NCBI RefSeq assembly: GCF_012928505.1
Contig: NZ_JABBJN010000005.1
Coordinates: 62,001-126,000, forward strand
Length of the DNA: 64,000 nt
Direction of reading: 5' to 3'
From: Achromobacter sp. Bel
GTDB taxonomy: Bacteria > Pseudomonadota > Gammaproteobacteria > Burkholderiales > Burkholderiaceae_B
Below, one piece after another: positions 18,637-29,386 of this stretch. The translations under genes and the position numbers were made by a program. The notes beneath the pieces are model-generated. The model searched no databases and was not told the DNA's origin. It saw only the letters and a list, made by a program, of their open reading frames with translations. Numbering within the stretch: the stretch's first letter is position 1; each line of letters begins with the position of its first letter.

Positions 18637-19458
18637 TTATTGCGCGGCGAACGTCTGCCAGGCCTTGAACAGCATGTAGGCGGCCAGCGCGAACAGCAGG
18701 CAGGCAAACACGCGCTTCAAGGTCTGCACAGGCAGACGGTGCGCCATGCGCGCACCCAGCGGCGCCGTGAGCACGCTGGTGCATACCAGCGCCACCAGGG
18801 CGGGCCAATAGATGTAGCCCAGCATGCCCGGGCGCGACGTCCCTTCGTTCAGGCCGGACACCACATAGCCGACGCTGTTGGCCAGCGCGATGGGAAAGCC
18901 CAGAGCCGCCGAGGTCGACACCGCGTTGTGCAGGGCCACGTTGCACCAGACCATGAAGGGCACCGACAGGAACCCGCCGCCTGCGCCGACCAGGCCGGAC
19001 AGGAAGCCGATGCCCGCCCCCGCCGCGCTGGTGCCGACCACGCCGGGCATCTGTCGCGCCGGCTTGGGCTTCTTGTTGCGCAACATGCTCCAGCCGGAAT
19101 AGCCCACGAACAGCGCGAAGAACAGCGACAGCCACAGCGTGCTGAGCGCCGCGAAGACGGCCCCGCCCGACAGCAGCCCGCCCAGGATGATGCCCGGCGC
19201 CATCGCCCACACGATGGGCCACTTGATCGTGCCCTTCTGCTGGTGCGCCCTGACGCTGGATACGGAGGTGAACAGGATGGACGTCATTGACGTCGCGATC
19301 GCGGCGTGCACGACCAGTTCGGGCGGCATGCCCTGCCAGGCAAACAGCATCGTCAGGAAGGGCACCAGCAACATCCCGCCACCGATGCCCAGCAGCCCCG
19401 CCGCAAACCCCACCACCGCGCCCAGCACCAGCAGGCACATCACCATCGTCACATCCAC
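18637..19458 (-). CDS. TSUP (TauE/SafE) family sulfite/organosulfur permease
   Basis: The 273-residue membrane protein has about eight helices in two halves, each starting with a Gly-rich motif: VGFAAGLLGIGGGMLLVPFL in the first and IGFLSGLVGAGGGFLSVPFM in the second. These are the hallmark repeats of TauE/SafE exporters. The substrate (sulfite, sulfoacetate or another anion) cannot be assigned. A GGAG site precedes the ATG. A terminator-like hairpin separates it from mnmA upstream, so it has its own promoter. Confidence 0.92.
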   Translation of the reverse strand: MDVTMVMCLLVLGAVVGFAAGLLGIGGGMLLVPFLTMLFAWQGMPPELVVHAAIATSMTSILFTSVSSVRAHQQKGTIKWPIVWAMAPGIILGGLLSGGAVFAALSTLWLSLFFALFVGYSGWSMLRNKKPKPARQMPGVVGTSAAGAGIGFLSGLVGAGGGFLSVPFMVWCNVALHNAVSTSAALGFPIALANSVGYVVSGLNEGTSRPGMLGYIYWPALVALVCTSVLTAPLGARMAHRLPVQTLKRVFACLLFALAAYMLFKAWQTFAAQ

Positions 19459-19503
19459 AACCGTCTCCTCTTTTATTGTTCGGCTTCTTGCTTGTCATGA
19501 GCG

Positions 19504-19536
19504 AAGGCCCCGCCGGCGTCGCGCCCGCGGGGCCTT
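19504..19536 (-). terminator. Hairpin downstream of mnmA
   Basis: A 10-bp stem (AAGGCCCCGC / GCGGGGCCTT) with a 13-nt loop lies between the mnmA stop and the TSUP start on the minus strand. Confidence 0.6.
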
Positions 19537-19568
19537 GTCGGGGTCCGATCAGGACGGACCCGCGTGCA

Positions 19569-20687
19569 TTACAGGATGATCCCGCCGCCCAGGCAAACCT
19601 CGCCATCGTAAAGCACGGCCGACTGGCCGGGCGTGACAGCCCATTGCGGCTCGGCGAAATCCAGCGCGAAGGTGTCGCCTTCGGCCCGGTCCAAACGACA
19701 GGCCGCGTCGGCCTGGCGATAGCGAGTCTTGGCGCCGTAACCGGCGATGGCCGGCGGATGCCCCGCCACCCAACTGGCGTCCTGTGCCTGCAACTGGCCA
19801 GACAACAGCCAGGGGTGGTCGTGCCCCTGCACCACGTACAGGATGTTGCGCTCCAGGTCCTTGCGCGCCACGTACCAGGCTTCGGCCGTGCCGTCCTCGC
19901 GCTGGCGCCCCTTCACGCCGCCCACGCCCAAGCCCTTGCGCTGGCCCAGCGTGTAGAAAGACAAGCCTTCGTGGCGCCCCACCTTCTGCCCTTCCGGCGT
20001 CAGGATCGGACCGGGTTCGGTGGGCAGGTAGCGATTCAGGAATTCGCGGAACGGACGCTCACCGATGAAGCAGATCCCCGTGGAATCCTTCTTGGCGGCG
20101 TTGTGCAGGCCGATCTCGTGCGCGATGCGCCGGACTTCGGTCTTGTGGATCTCGCCCAGCGGGAACAGGGTGCGCGACAGCTGCGCCTGGTTCAGCCGGT
20201 GCAGGAAGTAGCTCTGGTCCTTGGACGCATCCAGCGCCTTGAGCAACTGGAACTGCGTGCCGCCGCCCTCGGCCGGCACCTCGCGCACCCGCGCGTAGTG
20301 GCCGGTGGCGATATGCTCGGCGCCGAGTGCCATCGCGTGGTCCAGGAAGGCCTTGAACTTGATCTCGGCATTGCACAGCACGTCCGGGTTAGGCGTGCGA
20401 CCGGCGGAATACTCGCGCAGGAACTCCGCGAACACGCGGTCCTTGTATTCGGCAGCGAAGTTGACGAACTCGAAGTCCACGCCAACCAGGTCGGCCACGC
20501 TGGCCGCGTCCAGCAGATCCTGGCGGGTCGAACAGTATTCGGAATCGTCGTCGTCTTCCCAGTTCTTCATGAACAGGCCGACGACGTCATAGCCCTGCTG
20601 CTTCAGCAGCCACGCGGTGACCGACGAATCGACCCCGCCCGACATGCCGACCACGACACGGTTCTTCTTGGTGGATATTTGACTCAT
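19569..20687 (-). CDS. mnmA: tRNA-specific 2-thiouridylase MnmA
   Basis: MnmA adds sulfur to the wobble uridine (U34) of tRNA-Lys, -Glu and -Gln using ATP and persulfide sulfur from the IscS/Tus relay. The 372-residue protein has the PP-loop [13 protein letters not shown] at the N-terminus. Both catalytic cysteines are present, in [12 protein letters not shown] and in [13 protein letters not shown]. The D-x-x-Y-F-L block reads [15 protein letters not shown]. The LysR gene ends seven bases upstream on the same strand, so mnmA may be read partly from that promoter. Confidence 0.97.
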   Translation of the reverse strand: MSQISTKKNRVVVGMSGGVDSSVTAWLLKQQGYDVVGLFMKNWEDDDDSEYCSTRQDLLDAASVADLVGVDFEFVNFAAEYKDRVFAEFLREYSAGRTPNPDVLCNAEIKFKAFLDHAMALGAEHIATGHYARVREVPAEGGGTQFQLLKALDASKDQSYFLHRLNQAQLSRTLFPLGEIHKTEVRRIAHEIGLHNAAKKDSTGICFIGERPFREFLNRYLPTEPGPILTPEGQKVGRHEGLSFYTLGQRKGLGVGGVKGRQREDGTAEAWYVARKDLERNILYVVQGHDHPWLLSGQLQAQDASWVAGHPPAIAGYGAKTRYRQADAACRLDRAEGDTFALDFAEPQWAVTPGQSAVLYDGEVCLGGGIIL

Positions 20688-20694
20688 GATGCAA

Positions 20695-21621
20695 TCATTT
20701 TAGTTCGGACAGCGCGTCTTCCCGCGGCTGCGGCTCCGCCGCTCGCGACACTTCCATCAGCCAGGCCCGGAAAGCCTGCAAGGTGGGCAGGTTGGCCTTC
20801 TGCTCGGGATAGCACAGGTAATAGCCCATGCGCGCGCGGATGGGCAATTGGATGGCGACGGCCAGCTTGCCGTCGCGCAATTCGTCTTCGATCAGGCAAC
20901 GCGGGATCAGCGCCACGCCGAAGCCGGCGGCGGCCGCCTGGGACAGCAGCGCGTATTGATCAAAGCGGGCCCCTTCCAGGCTGCGCCGCGTGTCACAGCC
21001 GGCCTGCTCGAACCAGTCGCGCCAGCCTTCCAGCGCCGACGTATGGTGCAGCAGCGGATACGCCAACAAGGCTTCGGGCGATGGACAGCCGCCCGGGATC
21101 AGCCGCGGACTGCAGACGGGCACGATTTCGCGGCCGACGATGTAATCCGAGCCGCTGCCGGGCCACAGGCCTTCGCCGAAGCGCACGGCGGCATCCAGTT
21201 CAGGCGTCGAAAAGTCGTAGCCCTGGCGGTGCGGCAGGAACTCCACATGGATGTCCGGACGCAGGCGCATGAAGGCCGTCAGGCGCGGGATCAGCCAGCG
21301 TGCGCCGAAGGTCGGCATACAGGTCAGATTCAGCGTGCCGCCCTGGCCCTGGTGCGCGATCAGCTCCACCGTGGCGGCTTCGATCTGGCCCAGGCCCGCC
21401 TGGATCTTGGTCAGATAGCTGCGGCCGGCTTCGGTCAGGACCAGGCCTTGCCTGATCCGCAGGAATAGCTCGACGCCGACGAACTCTTCCAGATGTTTCA
21501 CCTGTTTACTGACCGCGCCCTGCGTCACGCACAATTCCTGGGCCGCACGCGTGAAGCTGCTATGGCGCGCCGCGACCTCGAATGCCTGTAGATCCGTTAA
21601 TGAGGGACAGAAACGTCGCAT
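20695..21621 (-). CDS. LysR family transcriptional regulator (GcvA/AmpR-like)
   Basis: The 308-residue protein has an N-terminal winged helix-turn-helix ([20 protein letters not shown] then [20 protein letters not shown]) and a periplasmic-binding-fold effector domain. The effector part resembles the GcvA/AmpR branch ([23 protein letters not shown]). The start at 21621 places the HTH at the usual position. It is divergent from the Bug receptor gene, and a T-N11-A inverted repeat lies in the shared 257-bp region. It probably controls that receptor and the N-formylglutamate amidohydrolase gene. Confidence 0.93.
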   Translation of the reverse strand: MRRFCPSLTDLQAFEVAARHSSFTRAAQELCVTQGAVSKQVKHLEEFVGVELFLRIRQGLVLTEAGRSYLTKIQAGLGQIEAATVELIAHQGQGGTLNLTCMPTFGARWLIPRLTAFMRLRPDIHVEFLPHRQGYDFSTPELDAAVRFGEGLWPGSGSDYIVGREIVPVCSPRLIPGGCPSPEALLAYPLLHHTSALEGWRDWFEQAGCDTRRSLEGARFDQYALLSQAAAAGFGVALIPRCLIEDELRDGKLAVAIQLPIRARMGYYLCYPEQKANLPTLQAFRAWLMEVSRAAEPQPREDALSELK

Positions 21622-21625
21622 GTGT

Positions 21626-21682
21626 AGCCCCCACGAAGCGTGGGGCTCCTGCCCCAGCGGGGCTTGACCGGGGATGATCCCC
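21626..21682 (-). promoter_or_regulatory. Cluster of three hairpins abutting the LysR start
   Basis: Three successive palindromes occupy 57 bp just upstream of the ATG: CCCCACG-AAG-CGTGGGG, GCCCC-AGC-GGGGC and GGGGAT-G-ATCCCC. In the mRNA the first one would enclose the bases that could serve as ribosome site, so translation of the regulator may be restrained. Confidence 0.5.
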
Positions 21683-21715
21683 GCTGCCTCCGGCCCATTG
21701 AAAAGCAACAAGAAA

Positions 21716-21731
21716 GTTACATAAAAGTAAC
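21716..21731. promoter_or_regulatory. Candidate LysR binding site (T-N11-A)
   Basis: GTTAC-ATAAAA-GTAAC is a perfect 5-bp inverted repeat that satisfies the T-N11-A rule. It lies between the divergent LysR and Bug receptor genes. Confidence 0.45.
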
Positions 21732-21878
21732 GTTCCAACGATGCTGGCCCAAGAGAGGCATGAAAAAAAGTCATAGCTTACGGAGAAACTTTCGTTTGCG
21801 CAAACCGCCTCGCCAGGAAAGAATCGTTGCGTTTGCGTCTGCCTTTGCGCATCCGCTTTCCATTTATTAGGGGAATCC

Positions 21879-22868
21879 ATGCAACGCCGTAATGTAGTAC
21901 TGGGCCTGTGTGTCGCTGCCGCGACCCTGGCCATGCCGCTGACCTCGGGCATCGCGCACGCTGAAGACGCGTATCCGAGCAAGCCCATCCGCCTGATCGT
22001 CCCCTTCCCGCCCGGCGGCACCACCGACATCGTCGGCCGCCTGTTCGCGGACAAGCTGGGCAAGGAACTGGGCCAGACCGTCGTGGTGGAAAACCGCGGC
22101 GGCGCCGGCGGCTCGATCGGCAGCGCCTTCGTCGCCAGCAGCGCGCCGGACGGCTATGTCCTGGGCATCGCCACCGTCAGCACGCACGGCATCAACCCGG
22201 CCATCTACCCGAACCTGCCGTTCGATGGTGAGCGCGACTTCACGCCCATCTCGAACCTGGCCGCCGTGCCGAACATCATGACGATCAATCCGAAGGTGCC
22301 GGCCAAGAACATCGCCGACTTCATCAAGCTGGCCAAGAGTCAGCCGGGCAAACTGACCTACGCGTCGGCCGGCAACGGTTCGGTCTCGCACATGATGGGC
22401 GAGCTGTTCAAGATGGCCTCGGGCACCGATTTGATGCACGTGCCTTACCGTGGCGTGGGCCCGGCGCTGAACGACGCGCTGGCCGGCCAGGTTGACGTCA
22501 TGTATGACAACCTGCCCTCGACCCTGCCGCACGTGCAGTCCGGCCGCCTGATCGCCATGGCGGTTGCCGCGCCCAAGCGCGTCGCCAGCCTGCCCGACGT
22601 GCCCACGTTCGCCGAAGCCGGCCTGCCGGCCGTGAACGACGCGTCCTGGTTCGGCCTGGTCGCCCCGGCCAAGCTGCCGGAACCCATTCTGGCCAAGCTG
22701 AACGCAGCGGTGCAGAAGGTCAGCGCCGAAGCCGACGTCAAGACGCGCCTGGAAGCGCTGGGCGCCGAACCGGCCGCCAACAGCTCGGCCGACTTTGCCA
22801 AGCAGATCTCGGCGGAAATCGCCAAGAACAAGCGCATCGCCAAAGAAGCCAACGTGAAGATCGACTAA
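21879..22868 (+). CDS. Bug/TctC family periplasmic tripartite tricarboxylate transporter receptor
   Basis: The 329-residue precursor has a signal peptide ending near AHA-ED, then the family-defining YPSKPIRLIVPFPPGGTTDIV stretch and the ligand-loop region GGAGGSIGSAFVASSAPDGY. These proteins capture carboxylates or amides in the periplasm and hand them to a TctAB membrane pair; no tctAB genes lie nearby, which is common for Bug proteins. AGGGG precedes the ATG. The downstream N-formylglutamate amidohydrolase gene suggests that an N-formyl or related amino-acid derivative is the ligand. That link is inference. Confidence 0.93.
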   Translation: MQRRNVVLGLCVAAATLAMPLTSGIAHAEDAYPSKPIRLIVPFPPGGTTDIVGRLFADKLGKELGQTVVVENRGGAGGSIGSAFVASSAPDGYVLGIATVSTHGINPAIYPNLPFDGERDFTPISNLAAVPNIMTINPKVPAKNIADFIKLAKSQPGKLTYASAGNGSVSHMMGELFKMASGTDLMHVPYRGVGPALNDALAGQVDVMYDNLPSTLPHVQSGRLIAMAVAAPKRVASLPDVPTFAEAGLPAVNDASWFGLVAPAKLPEPILAKLNAAVQKVSAEADVKTRLEALGAEPAANSSADFAKQISAEIAKNKRIAKEANVKID

Positions 22869-22877
22869 GCGGTCTTC

Positions 22878-22913
22878 GGCCCCCGGCCGCGCAAGCTCGC
22901 GCGGCCGGGGGCC
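22878..22913. terminator. 15-bp perfect hairpin after the Bug receptor gene
   Basis: GGCCCCCGGCCGCGC pairs with GCGCGGCCGGGGGCC around AAGCTC. There is no T-run. It lies 10 bp after the receptor's stop and 27 bp before the next start, so it may protect the receptor mRNA and lower expression of the enzyme gene rather than end transcription. Confidence 0.6.
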
Positions 22914-22940
22914 TCCGATTCACGAACGCAATACCCCACT

Positions 22941-23816
22941 ATGCGAATTACCCAACCCCTGTCTTACCGGCTCGACCTTCCGCAGCAATATCCGGATTCG
23001 GAAACCTCGGCCCCGCTTGTGCTGGACTCCCCGCACAGCGGCACCGCCTACCCTCCCGATTTCGCGGCCGCGGTGGACTTTGGCGCACTGCGCACTGCCG
23101 AGGACACCTGGGTTGACGACCTGTGGGGCGACGCCATGGAAATGGGCGTGCCGATGATCGCCGCCGGCTTTCCGCGCGCCTACATCGACGCCAACCGCGC
23201 GCCCGACGAGATCGACGAACTGCTGCTGGACACGGCCTGGCCCGACGCCATCAACGCTTCGCCCAAGGTCAAGCTGGGCAAGGGCCTGATCTGGCGCATG
23301 CTGGACGACGGCACCCCGCTCTACAACCGCAAGCTGACGGTCGAAGAAGTCCGGCACCGCATCGACGCCTGCTGGAAGCCCTATCACGCCGCGCTGGGCC
23401 AGGTGCTGGACGCCGCCCACAAGAAGTTCGGCAAAGTCTGGCACATCAACTGCCACTCGATGCCCAGCGTCGCCGGCGCCTTTGCCACCGACCGCCCCGG
23501 CCTGGTCCACCCCGACTTCGTGCTGGGCGACCGCGACGGCAGCACCAGCGACCCGGCCTTCCGCGAATTCATCGCGGCGTGGCTGCGCGAGCGCGGCTAC
23601 AACGTGACGGTGAACGATCCCTACAAGGGCGTGGAACTGGTGCGCGCCTTCGGCCGCCCGGAAGAAGACCGCCACAGCTTGCAGATCGAAATCAACCGCA
23701 AGCTGTATATGGACGAAGTCACGCTGCGTCCGACGGAAAACTATGGCCGCCTGAAGGCCGATCTGCGCGAGCTCACCGCCGCGCTGATCAACTGGACTCG
23801 CGCGCAAACGGCCTGA
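22941..23816 (+). CDS. N-formylglutamate amidohydrolase family protein
   Basis: The 291-residue protein belongs to the FGase family. The metal-binding start LVLDSPHSGTAYPPDF and the block KVWHINCHSMPSVAG are both readable. HutG-type members cut N-formylglutamate to formate and glutamate in histidine breakdown. No other hut gene is present, so the true substrate may be a different N-formyl or N-acyl amino acid, perhaps the one captured by the adjacent Bug receptor. It is the second gene of a two-gene unit ending at a strong terminator. Confidence 0.88.
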   Translation: MRITQPLSYRLDLPQQYPDSETSAPLVLDSPHSGTAYPPDFAAAVDFGALRTAEDTWVDDLWGDAMEMGVPMIAAGFPRAYIDANRAPDEIDELLLDTAWPDAINASPKVKLGKGLIWRMLDDGTPLYNRKLTVEEVRHRIDACWKPYHAALGQVLDAAHKKFGKVWHINCHSMPSVAGAFATDRPGLVHPDFVLGDRDGSTSDPAFREFIAAWLRERGYNVTVNDPYKGVELVRAFGRPEEDRHSLQIEINRKLYMDEVTLRPTENYGRLKADLRELTAALINWTRAQTA

Positions 23817-23890
23817 CGCCGGACGTTTGCGAGCAAGTGCCGGCCAGCGGCGTGGTAAGACTGGCCGGAGCAAGTGGGTTGAGAGACCCG

Positions 23891-23921
23891 AGCCCCATGG
23901 TTCGCCATGGGGCTTTTTTTT
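23891..23921 (+). terminator. Intrinsic terminator after the amidohydrolase gene
   Basis: A 10-bp stem (AGCCCCATGG / CCATGGGGCT, loop TTCG) is followed by eight T residues. Confidence 0.95.
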
Positions 23922-23962
23922 GAGCGGACGATTACGCCAGCCAAAAGAAGCGATCTCCGCCC

Positions 23963-24066
23963 CCGCCGGTCCGCAGAAGAATTGCCGGCCCGCCGCCGGG
24001 CCGCCCCAAGGCGGGCCAGCCCCCTCGGGTGGCAGCAAACGAGTGAAACGAGAGTCGCGTGGGGGC
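23963..24066. repeat. GC-rich interspersed intergenic repeat, copy A
   Basis: It begins CCGCCGGTCCGCAG, continues through nested palindromes (CCGGCCCGCCGCCGGG, CCGCCCCAAGGCGGG) and a CCCCCTCGGGTGG module, and ends CGTGGGGGC. The first 14 bases and the closing module recur at 47826-47884. Confidence 0.6.
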
Positions 24067-24100
24067 CTATACTACGGCGAACCTTCGAGGAGAGGCGTCG

Positions 24101-25219
24101 ATGCACATCGGGATACCAAGAGAAACCCGAGACGGGGAAACCCGTGTCGCAGCAACACCAGAAACCGTCAAGAAGTACGTGGGCGGCAAACACACCGTCG
24201 TCGTGGAGCGTGGCGCAGGCACTGCCGCCCGCTATCTGGATGACGCCTACGAGGCCGCGGGCGCGACGCTCGGTTCCGCCCAGGATGCCCTGGGCGCCGA
24301 ATTGGTCATGAAGGTTCGCGCCCCCTCTACCTCCGAATTGCCCCACATGAAGCCCGGCACGGTCGTGGTCGGCATGCTCGATCCGTTCGACGCCGAAGGC
24401 CTGGCGCAGATGGCCGGCGCGGGACTGATCGGGTTCGCGCTTGAGGCCGCGCCGCGCATCACGCGCGCCCAAAGCCTGGACGTGTTGTCGTCCCAGGCCA
24501 ACCTGGCGGGCTACAAGGCCGTGCTGCTGGCCGCGCACCACTACGGCCGCCTGATCCCCATGATGATGACCGCGGCAGGCACCTTGAAAGCCGCGCGTGC
24601 CGTCGTGCTGGGCACGGGGGTCGCCGGCTTGCAGGCCATCGCCACGGCCAAGCGCCTGGGCGCGGTGGTCGAAGCATCCGACGTGCGCCCCGCCGCGCGC
24701 GAACAGGTGGAATCGCTGGGCGCCAAGTTCATCGACGTGCCGTTCGAGACAGACGAGGAGCGCGAGATCGCCCAAGGCACGGGCGGCTACGCGCGCGCCA
24801 TGCCGCCCAGCTGGATGGCGCGGCAGGCGGCGCTGGTGTCCGAGCGCTGCAAGCAGGCGGACCTCGTCATCACCACCGCCCTGATCCCCGGCCGTCCCGC
24901 CCCCACGCTGGTGTCCGCCGAAACCGTGGCGGCCATGAAGCCCGGCTCGGTGATCGTCGACCTGGCTGTCGAACGCGGCGGCAATTGCCCCCTGTCCGAA
25001 AAAGGCCTTGTCGTGGAAAAGCACGGCGTGACGATCATCGGGCTGACCAACCTGCCCGGCCTGGTGGCCACGGATGCATCCGCGCTGTATGCGCGCAACA
25101 TCCAGGACTTCCTGAAGCTCATCATCAATGCGGACGGCGCGCTGGCGATCCAGCGCGACGATGAAATCGTGGCGGCCTGCCTGGTGTGCGAAGGCGGCAA
25201 TGTGACGCGGAGGACCTGA
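24101..25219 (+). CDS. pntAA: NAD(P)+ transhydrogenase subunit alpha part 1
   Basis: This 372-residue soluble subunit binds NAD(H) (domain I) in the proton-translocating transhydrogenase that makes NADPH from NADH and NADP+. The N-terminus [20 protein letters not shown] is characteristic of the alanine dehydrogenase/PNT fold, and the Rossmann motif reads [21 protein letters not shown]. The gene is of the split type: the membrane part of alpha is a separate gene, as in Rhodospirillum. The ATG at 24101 follows GAGGAGAG; the frame is open upstream but not conserved. The next gene starts two bases after the stop. Confidence 0.96.
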   Translation: MHIGIPRETRDGETRVAATPETVKKYVGGKHTVVVERGAGTAARYLDDAYEAAGATLGSAQDALGAELVMKVRAPSTSELPHMKPGTVVVGMLDPFDAEGLAQMAGAGLIGFALEAAPRITRAQSLDVLSSQANLAGYKAVLLAAHHYGRLIPMMMTAAGTLKAARAVVLGTGVAGLQAIATAKRLGAVVEASDVRPAAREQVESLGAKFIDVPFETDEEREIAQGTGGYARAMPPSWMARQAALVSERCKQADLVITTALIPGRPAPTLVSAETVAAMKPGSVIVDLAVERGGNCPLSEKGLVVEKHGVTIIGLTNLPGLVATDASALYARNIQDFLKLIINADGALAIQRDDEIVAACLVCEGGNVTRRT

Positions 25220-25221
25220 AC

Positions 25222-25535
25222 ATGGAAGCGATCAACCCCACCCTGATGAACCTCATCATCTTCGTGCTGGCCATCTATGTCGGCTACCACGTCGTGTGGA
25301 ACGTCACCCCCGCCCTGCACACGCCGCTGATGGCGGTCACCAATGCCATCTCGGCCATCATCATCGTGGGCGCCATGCTGGCGGCCGCATTGACCGAAGG
25401 CGGCCTGGCCCGCGGCATGGGCGTGTTCGCCGTGGCGCTGGCCGCGGTGAACGTCTTCGGCGGCTTCCTGGTGACCCGGCGCATGCTTGAGATGTTCAAG
25501 AAAAAGGATCGCAAGCCGGGCAAGGAGGAAGCGAA

Positions 25536-25539
<4 letters not shown>
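25222..25539 (+). CDS. pntAB: NAD(P)+ transhydrogenase subunit alpha part 2 (membrane)
   Basis: A 105-residue protein with three hydrophobic helices. It supplies the alpha-side membrane helices of the transhydrogenase proton channel. A GGAGG site lies in the end of pntAA. The C-terminus is Lys-rich ([14 protein letters not shown]), consistent with a cytoplasmic tail. Its stop overlaps the start of pntB (ATGA), indicating translational coupling. Confidence 0.95.
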
Positions 25540-26975
<1,436 letters not shown>

Positions 26976-26981
26976 CCGCCG

Positions 26982-27015
26982 GCCCACGAACGCCCCCCTC
27001 TGGGCGTTCGTGGGC
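26982..27015. terminator. 14-bp perfect hairpin between pntB and glcF
   Basis: GCCCACGAACGCCC pairs with GGGCGTTCGTGGGC around a 6-nt loop between two convergent genes. There is no T-run. Confidence 0.65.
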
Positions 27016-27025
27016 GTCCCTGCCG

Positions 27026-28261
27026 CTATGCGGCAACCGCCTTTTGCAACTGTTCGTCGACGACTTCCACCCAATGCCGCACCGGCGTATCGGTGCCGCT
27101 TTGCAAATGGCCGATGCAGCCGATGTTGGCCGACAGGATCACATCCGGTCCGCCCGCCGAGATGGCGCCCAGCTTGCGGTCGCGCAGTTCCAGCGCGATC
27201 TCCGGATTCAGCACCGAATAAGCGCCCGCCGAGCCGCAGCACAGGTGCTTGTCGGCGAACGGCAACAATTCGAACCCCAGGTCCGCCAGCAGTTGTTCCG
27301 ACAACGGCCGCAGGCCCTGCCAGTGCTGCAAGGTGCAGGGCGGATGGAAGGCCGCGCGCGTGCCGGCGGGTAAGCGCGCGCGCAACTGGTCGGCGTGCGG
27401 CGCCACGATCTCGGCCACATCCTTGACCAGCGCGACGATGTCCGCGGCCTTCTGGGCGTACGCCGGGTCGTGCTTCAGGTGGTGCGCATATTCCTTCACC
27501 ATCGCGCCGCACCCCGACGCGTTCATGACGATGGCCTCGACACCCCCGTCCTGGACCAGCGGCCACCAGGCGTCAACGTTGGCACGCATCTGCGCCAGCG
27601 CCGCATCCTGCGCGTCCAGGTGGAAGCTGACTGCGCCGCAGCAGCCGGCGCCAGGCGCGATGCGCGCACCGATACCCACGGCGTCCAGCACGCGGATGGT
27701 GGCCGCGTCGATGGTGGGCATCATGGCAGGCTGCACGCAACCGGCCAGCATCAGCACTTGCCGGGCGTGCCCGGCCACTTCAGGCAGCGCGCCCGCGTCG
27801 CGGCGTTCAGGCACCTTGCGCTTGAGGGCGGCGGGCAACAAGCCGCGCACGGCCTGACCCGCCCGCATCGCCGGCGCGAACATCGGCGACAACATGGCCC
27901 GGCGCAGGAAATTGCGCTTGGCCTTTTCGGCCCAGGAACGCGGCACGCGTTCGTCGACGATCTTGCGGCCGATATCGATCAGATGGCCGTACTCGACGCC
28001 GGACGGGCATGTGGTTTCGCAATTGCGGCAAGTCAGGCAACGGTCCAGGTGCTGTTGCGTGGACTTCGTGGGTTCGGCACCCTCCAGCACTTGCTTGATC
28101 AGGTAGATGCGGCCCCGCGGGCTGTCCAGCTCGTCGCCCAGGACCTGATACGTCGGACAGGTGGCCGTGCAAAAACCACAATGCACGCAACGCCTCAGGA
28201 TGGCGTCGGCCTCTTTGCCCAGGTCGGTATCGCGCGCCCAGGATGCCAGGTTGGTTTGCAT
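27026..28261 (-). CDS. glcF: Glycolate oxidase iron-sulfur subunit
   Basis: The 411-residue protein carries two ferredoxin-like cluster motifs near the N-terminus: CVHCGFCTATCPTY and CLTCRNCETTCPSGV. Two CCG-type domains follow, the first with APGAGCCGAVSFHLD and the second with CAVxSAG-like CCGSAGAYSVL. GlcF relays electrons from the flavin subunits GlcD/GlcE to the respiratory quinone during oxidation of glycolate to glyoxylate. It is the last gene of glcD-glcE-glcF, starting six bases after glcE. Confidence 0.95.
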   Translation of the reverse strand: MQTNLASWARDTDLGKEADAILRRCVHCGFCTATCPTYQVLGDELDSPRGRIYLIKQVLEGAEPTKSTQQHLDRCLTCRNCETTCPSGVEYGHLIDIGRKIVDERVPRSWAEKAKRNFLRRAMLSPMFAPAMRAGQAVRGLLPAALKRKVPERRDAGALPEVAGHARQVLMLAGCVQPAMMPTIDAATIRVLDAVGIGARIAPGAGCCGAVSFHLDAQDAALAQMRANVDAWWPLVQDGGVEAIVMNASGCGAMVKEYAHHLKHDPAYAQKAADIVALVKDVAEIVAPHADQLRARLPAGTRAAFHPPCTLQHWQGLRPLSEQLLADLGFELLPFADKHLCCGSAGAYSVLNPEIALELRDRKLGAISAGGPDVILSANIGCIGHLQSGTDTPVRHWVEVVDEQLQKAVAA

Positions 28262-28267
28262 GATGCG

Positions 28268-29374
28268 CTATAGCTCCAGGACCAGGCGGCCCGGGTTGAA
28301 CAGGCCCGCCGGGTCAAGCTCTTGCTTGAGGCGGCGGGTGATCGATGCGATGCCGGGGGCCAACGGATGGAACACGCCGTCTGCAGGCGGTTTGCCGCCG
28401 CCCGCGCGGAACAAGGTGACATGCCCGCCCAGCCGCGCCACGGCATCGCGCAGTTCAGTGGCATCGCGCGCGCCGGACAGCCAGCGTTGCCCGCCGCCCC
28501 ATTCGATCAACGTCGGGCCCATGCCCAGCACGGCGGCCGTGGGCGGCAAGGCCAGTCGCCATAACGGCTGACCAGGCGTAAAGAAGGCGTGCGTCTGCTC
28601 GCGCAATGCGCGCCACCAGAGCGCTGCGGCATCGGGATCCAAGGCATCCCCACCGATCACCTGGCGCGCGCTGGCGATGGCCGGCGGCGCCCCCGACAGG
28701 CGCACGTGCATCGCGCCCTCGGCGTGCTCGTCGCCGCCCGTCCAACTGGTGGCCGAGATCGGCAGGGGCTTACCGCGCCACAGCGCGAAGCTGGCCAGCG
28801 CTTGGGCCTGGGTGGCGGGCAAGACCAGCGTCAACTCTTCTATCGGCCGCGGCACGACCTTCATCGAAATCTCCAGCAGCGCGCCGAAGATGCCGTGCGA
28901 ACCGGCCAGCAGGCGCGACACGTCGTACCCCGCCACGTTCTTCATGACTTCTCCGCCGAACGACAGGATGCGTCCCTCCGAATCCAGCAGGCGCGTCCCC
29001 AGCACGAAGTCGCGCAAGGCGCCCGCGCTCATGCGCCGTGGACCGGACAGGCCTGCGGCCACACAGCCGCCGACAGTGGCCGAAGCCGCGAAATGCGGCG
29101 GCTCGAACGCCAGCATCTGGTCGTTGTCGGCCAGCGCCGCTTCCAGCTCGGCCAGCGGCGTGCCCGCGCGCACCGTCACCACCAGTTCGGACGGGTGGTA
29201 GCTGACGATGCCACGATACGGTGTCATGTCCAGCAGACAGTGGCCGTCTTGCGGCCTTACCGGGCGGTAATTGCCATAAAACGCCTTGCTGCCTCCACCC
29301 ATCACAAACAGCGGCTTGTGACCGGCACGGGCCGTCATGACCTGGTCGCACAATTCCGACAGGACAAAATCCAT
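28268..29374 (-). CDS. glcE: Glycolate oxidase FAD-binding subunit
   Basis: The 368-residue protein is a shorter PCMH-type FAD-binding relative of GlcD. The FAD site region reads LDMTPYRGIVSYHPSELVVTVRAGT, then SATVGGCVAAGLSGPRR and FGGEVMKNVAGYDVSRL. It ends with DPAGLFNPGRLV, the family's usual finish. It is needed together with GlcD and GlcF for activity in E. coli. Twelve bases separate it from glcD. Confidence 0.95.
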   Translation of the reverse strand: MDFVLSELCDQVMTARAGHKPLFVMGGGSKAFYGNYRPVRPQDGHCLLDMTPYRGIVSYHPSELVVTVRAGTPLAELEAALADNDQMLAFEPPHFAASATVGGCVAAGLSGPRRMSAGALRDFVLGTRLLDSEGRILSFGGEVMKNVAGYDVSRLLAGSHGIFGALLEISMKVVPRPIEELTLVLPATQAQALASFALWRGKPLPISATSWTGGDEHAEGAMHVRLSGAPPAIASARQVIGGDALDPDAAALWWRALREQTHAFFTPGQPLWRLALPPTAAVLGMGPTLIEWGGGQRWLSGARDATELRDAVARLGGHVTLFRAGGGKPPADGVFHPLAPGIASITRRLKQELDPAGLFNPGRLVLEL

Positions 29375-29386
29375 GGGGGATACGTC

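Noticed and set aside
20688-20694. LysR-mnmA as a functional operon
   Set aside because: Seven bases separate them so co-transcription is likely, but nothing links the regulator to tRNA thiolation; the LysR's divergent target is the better reading.
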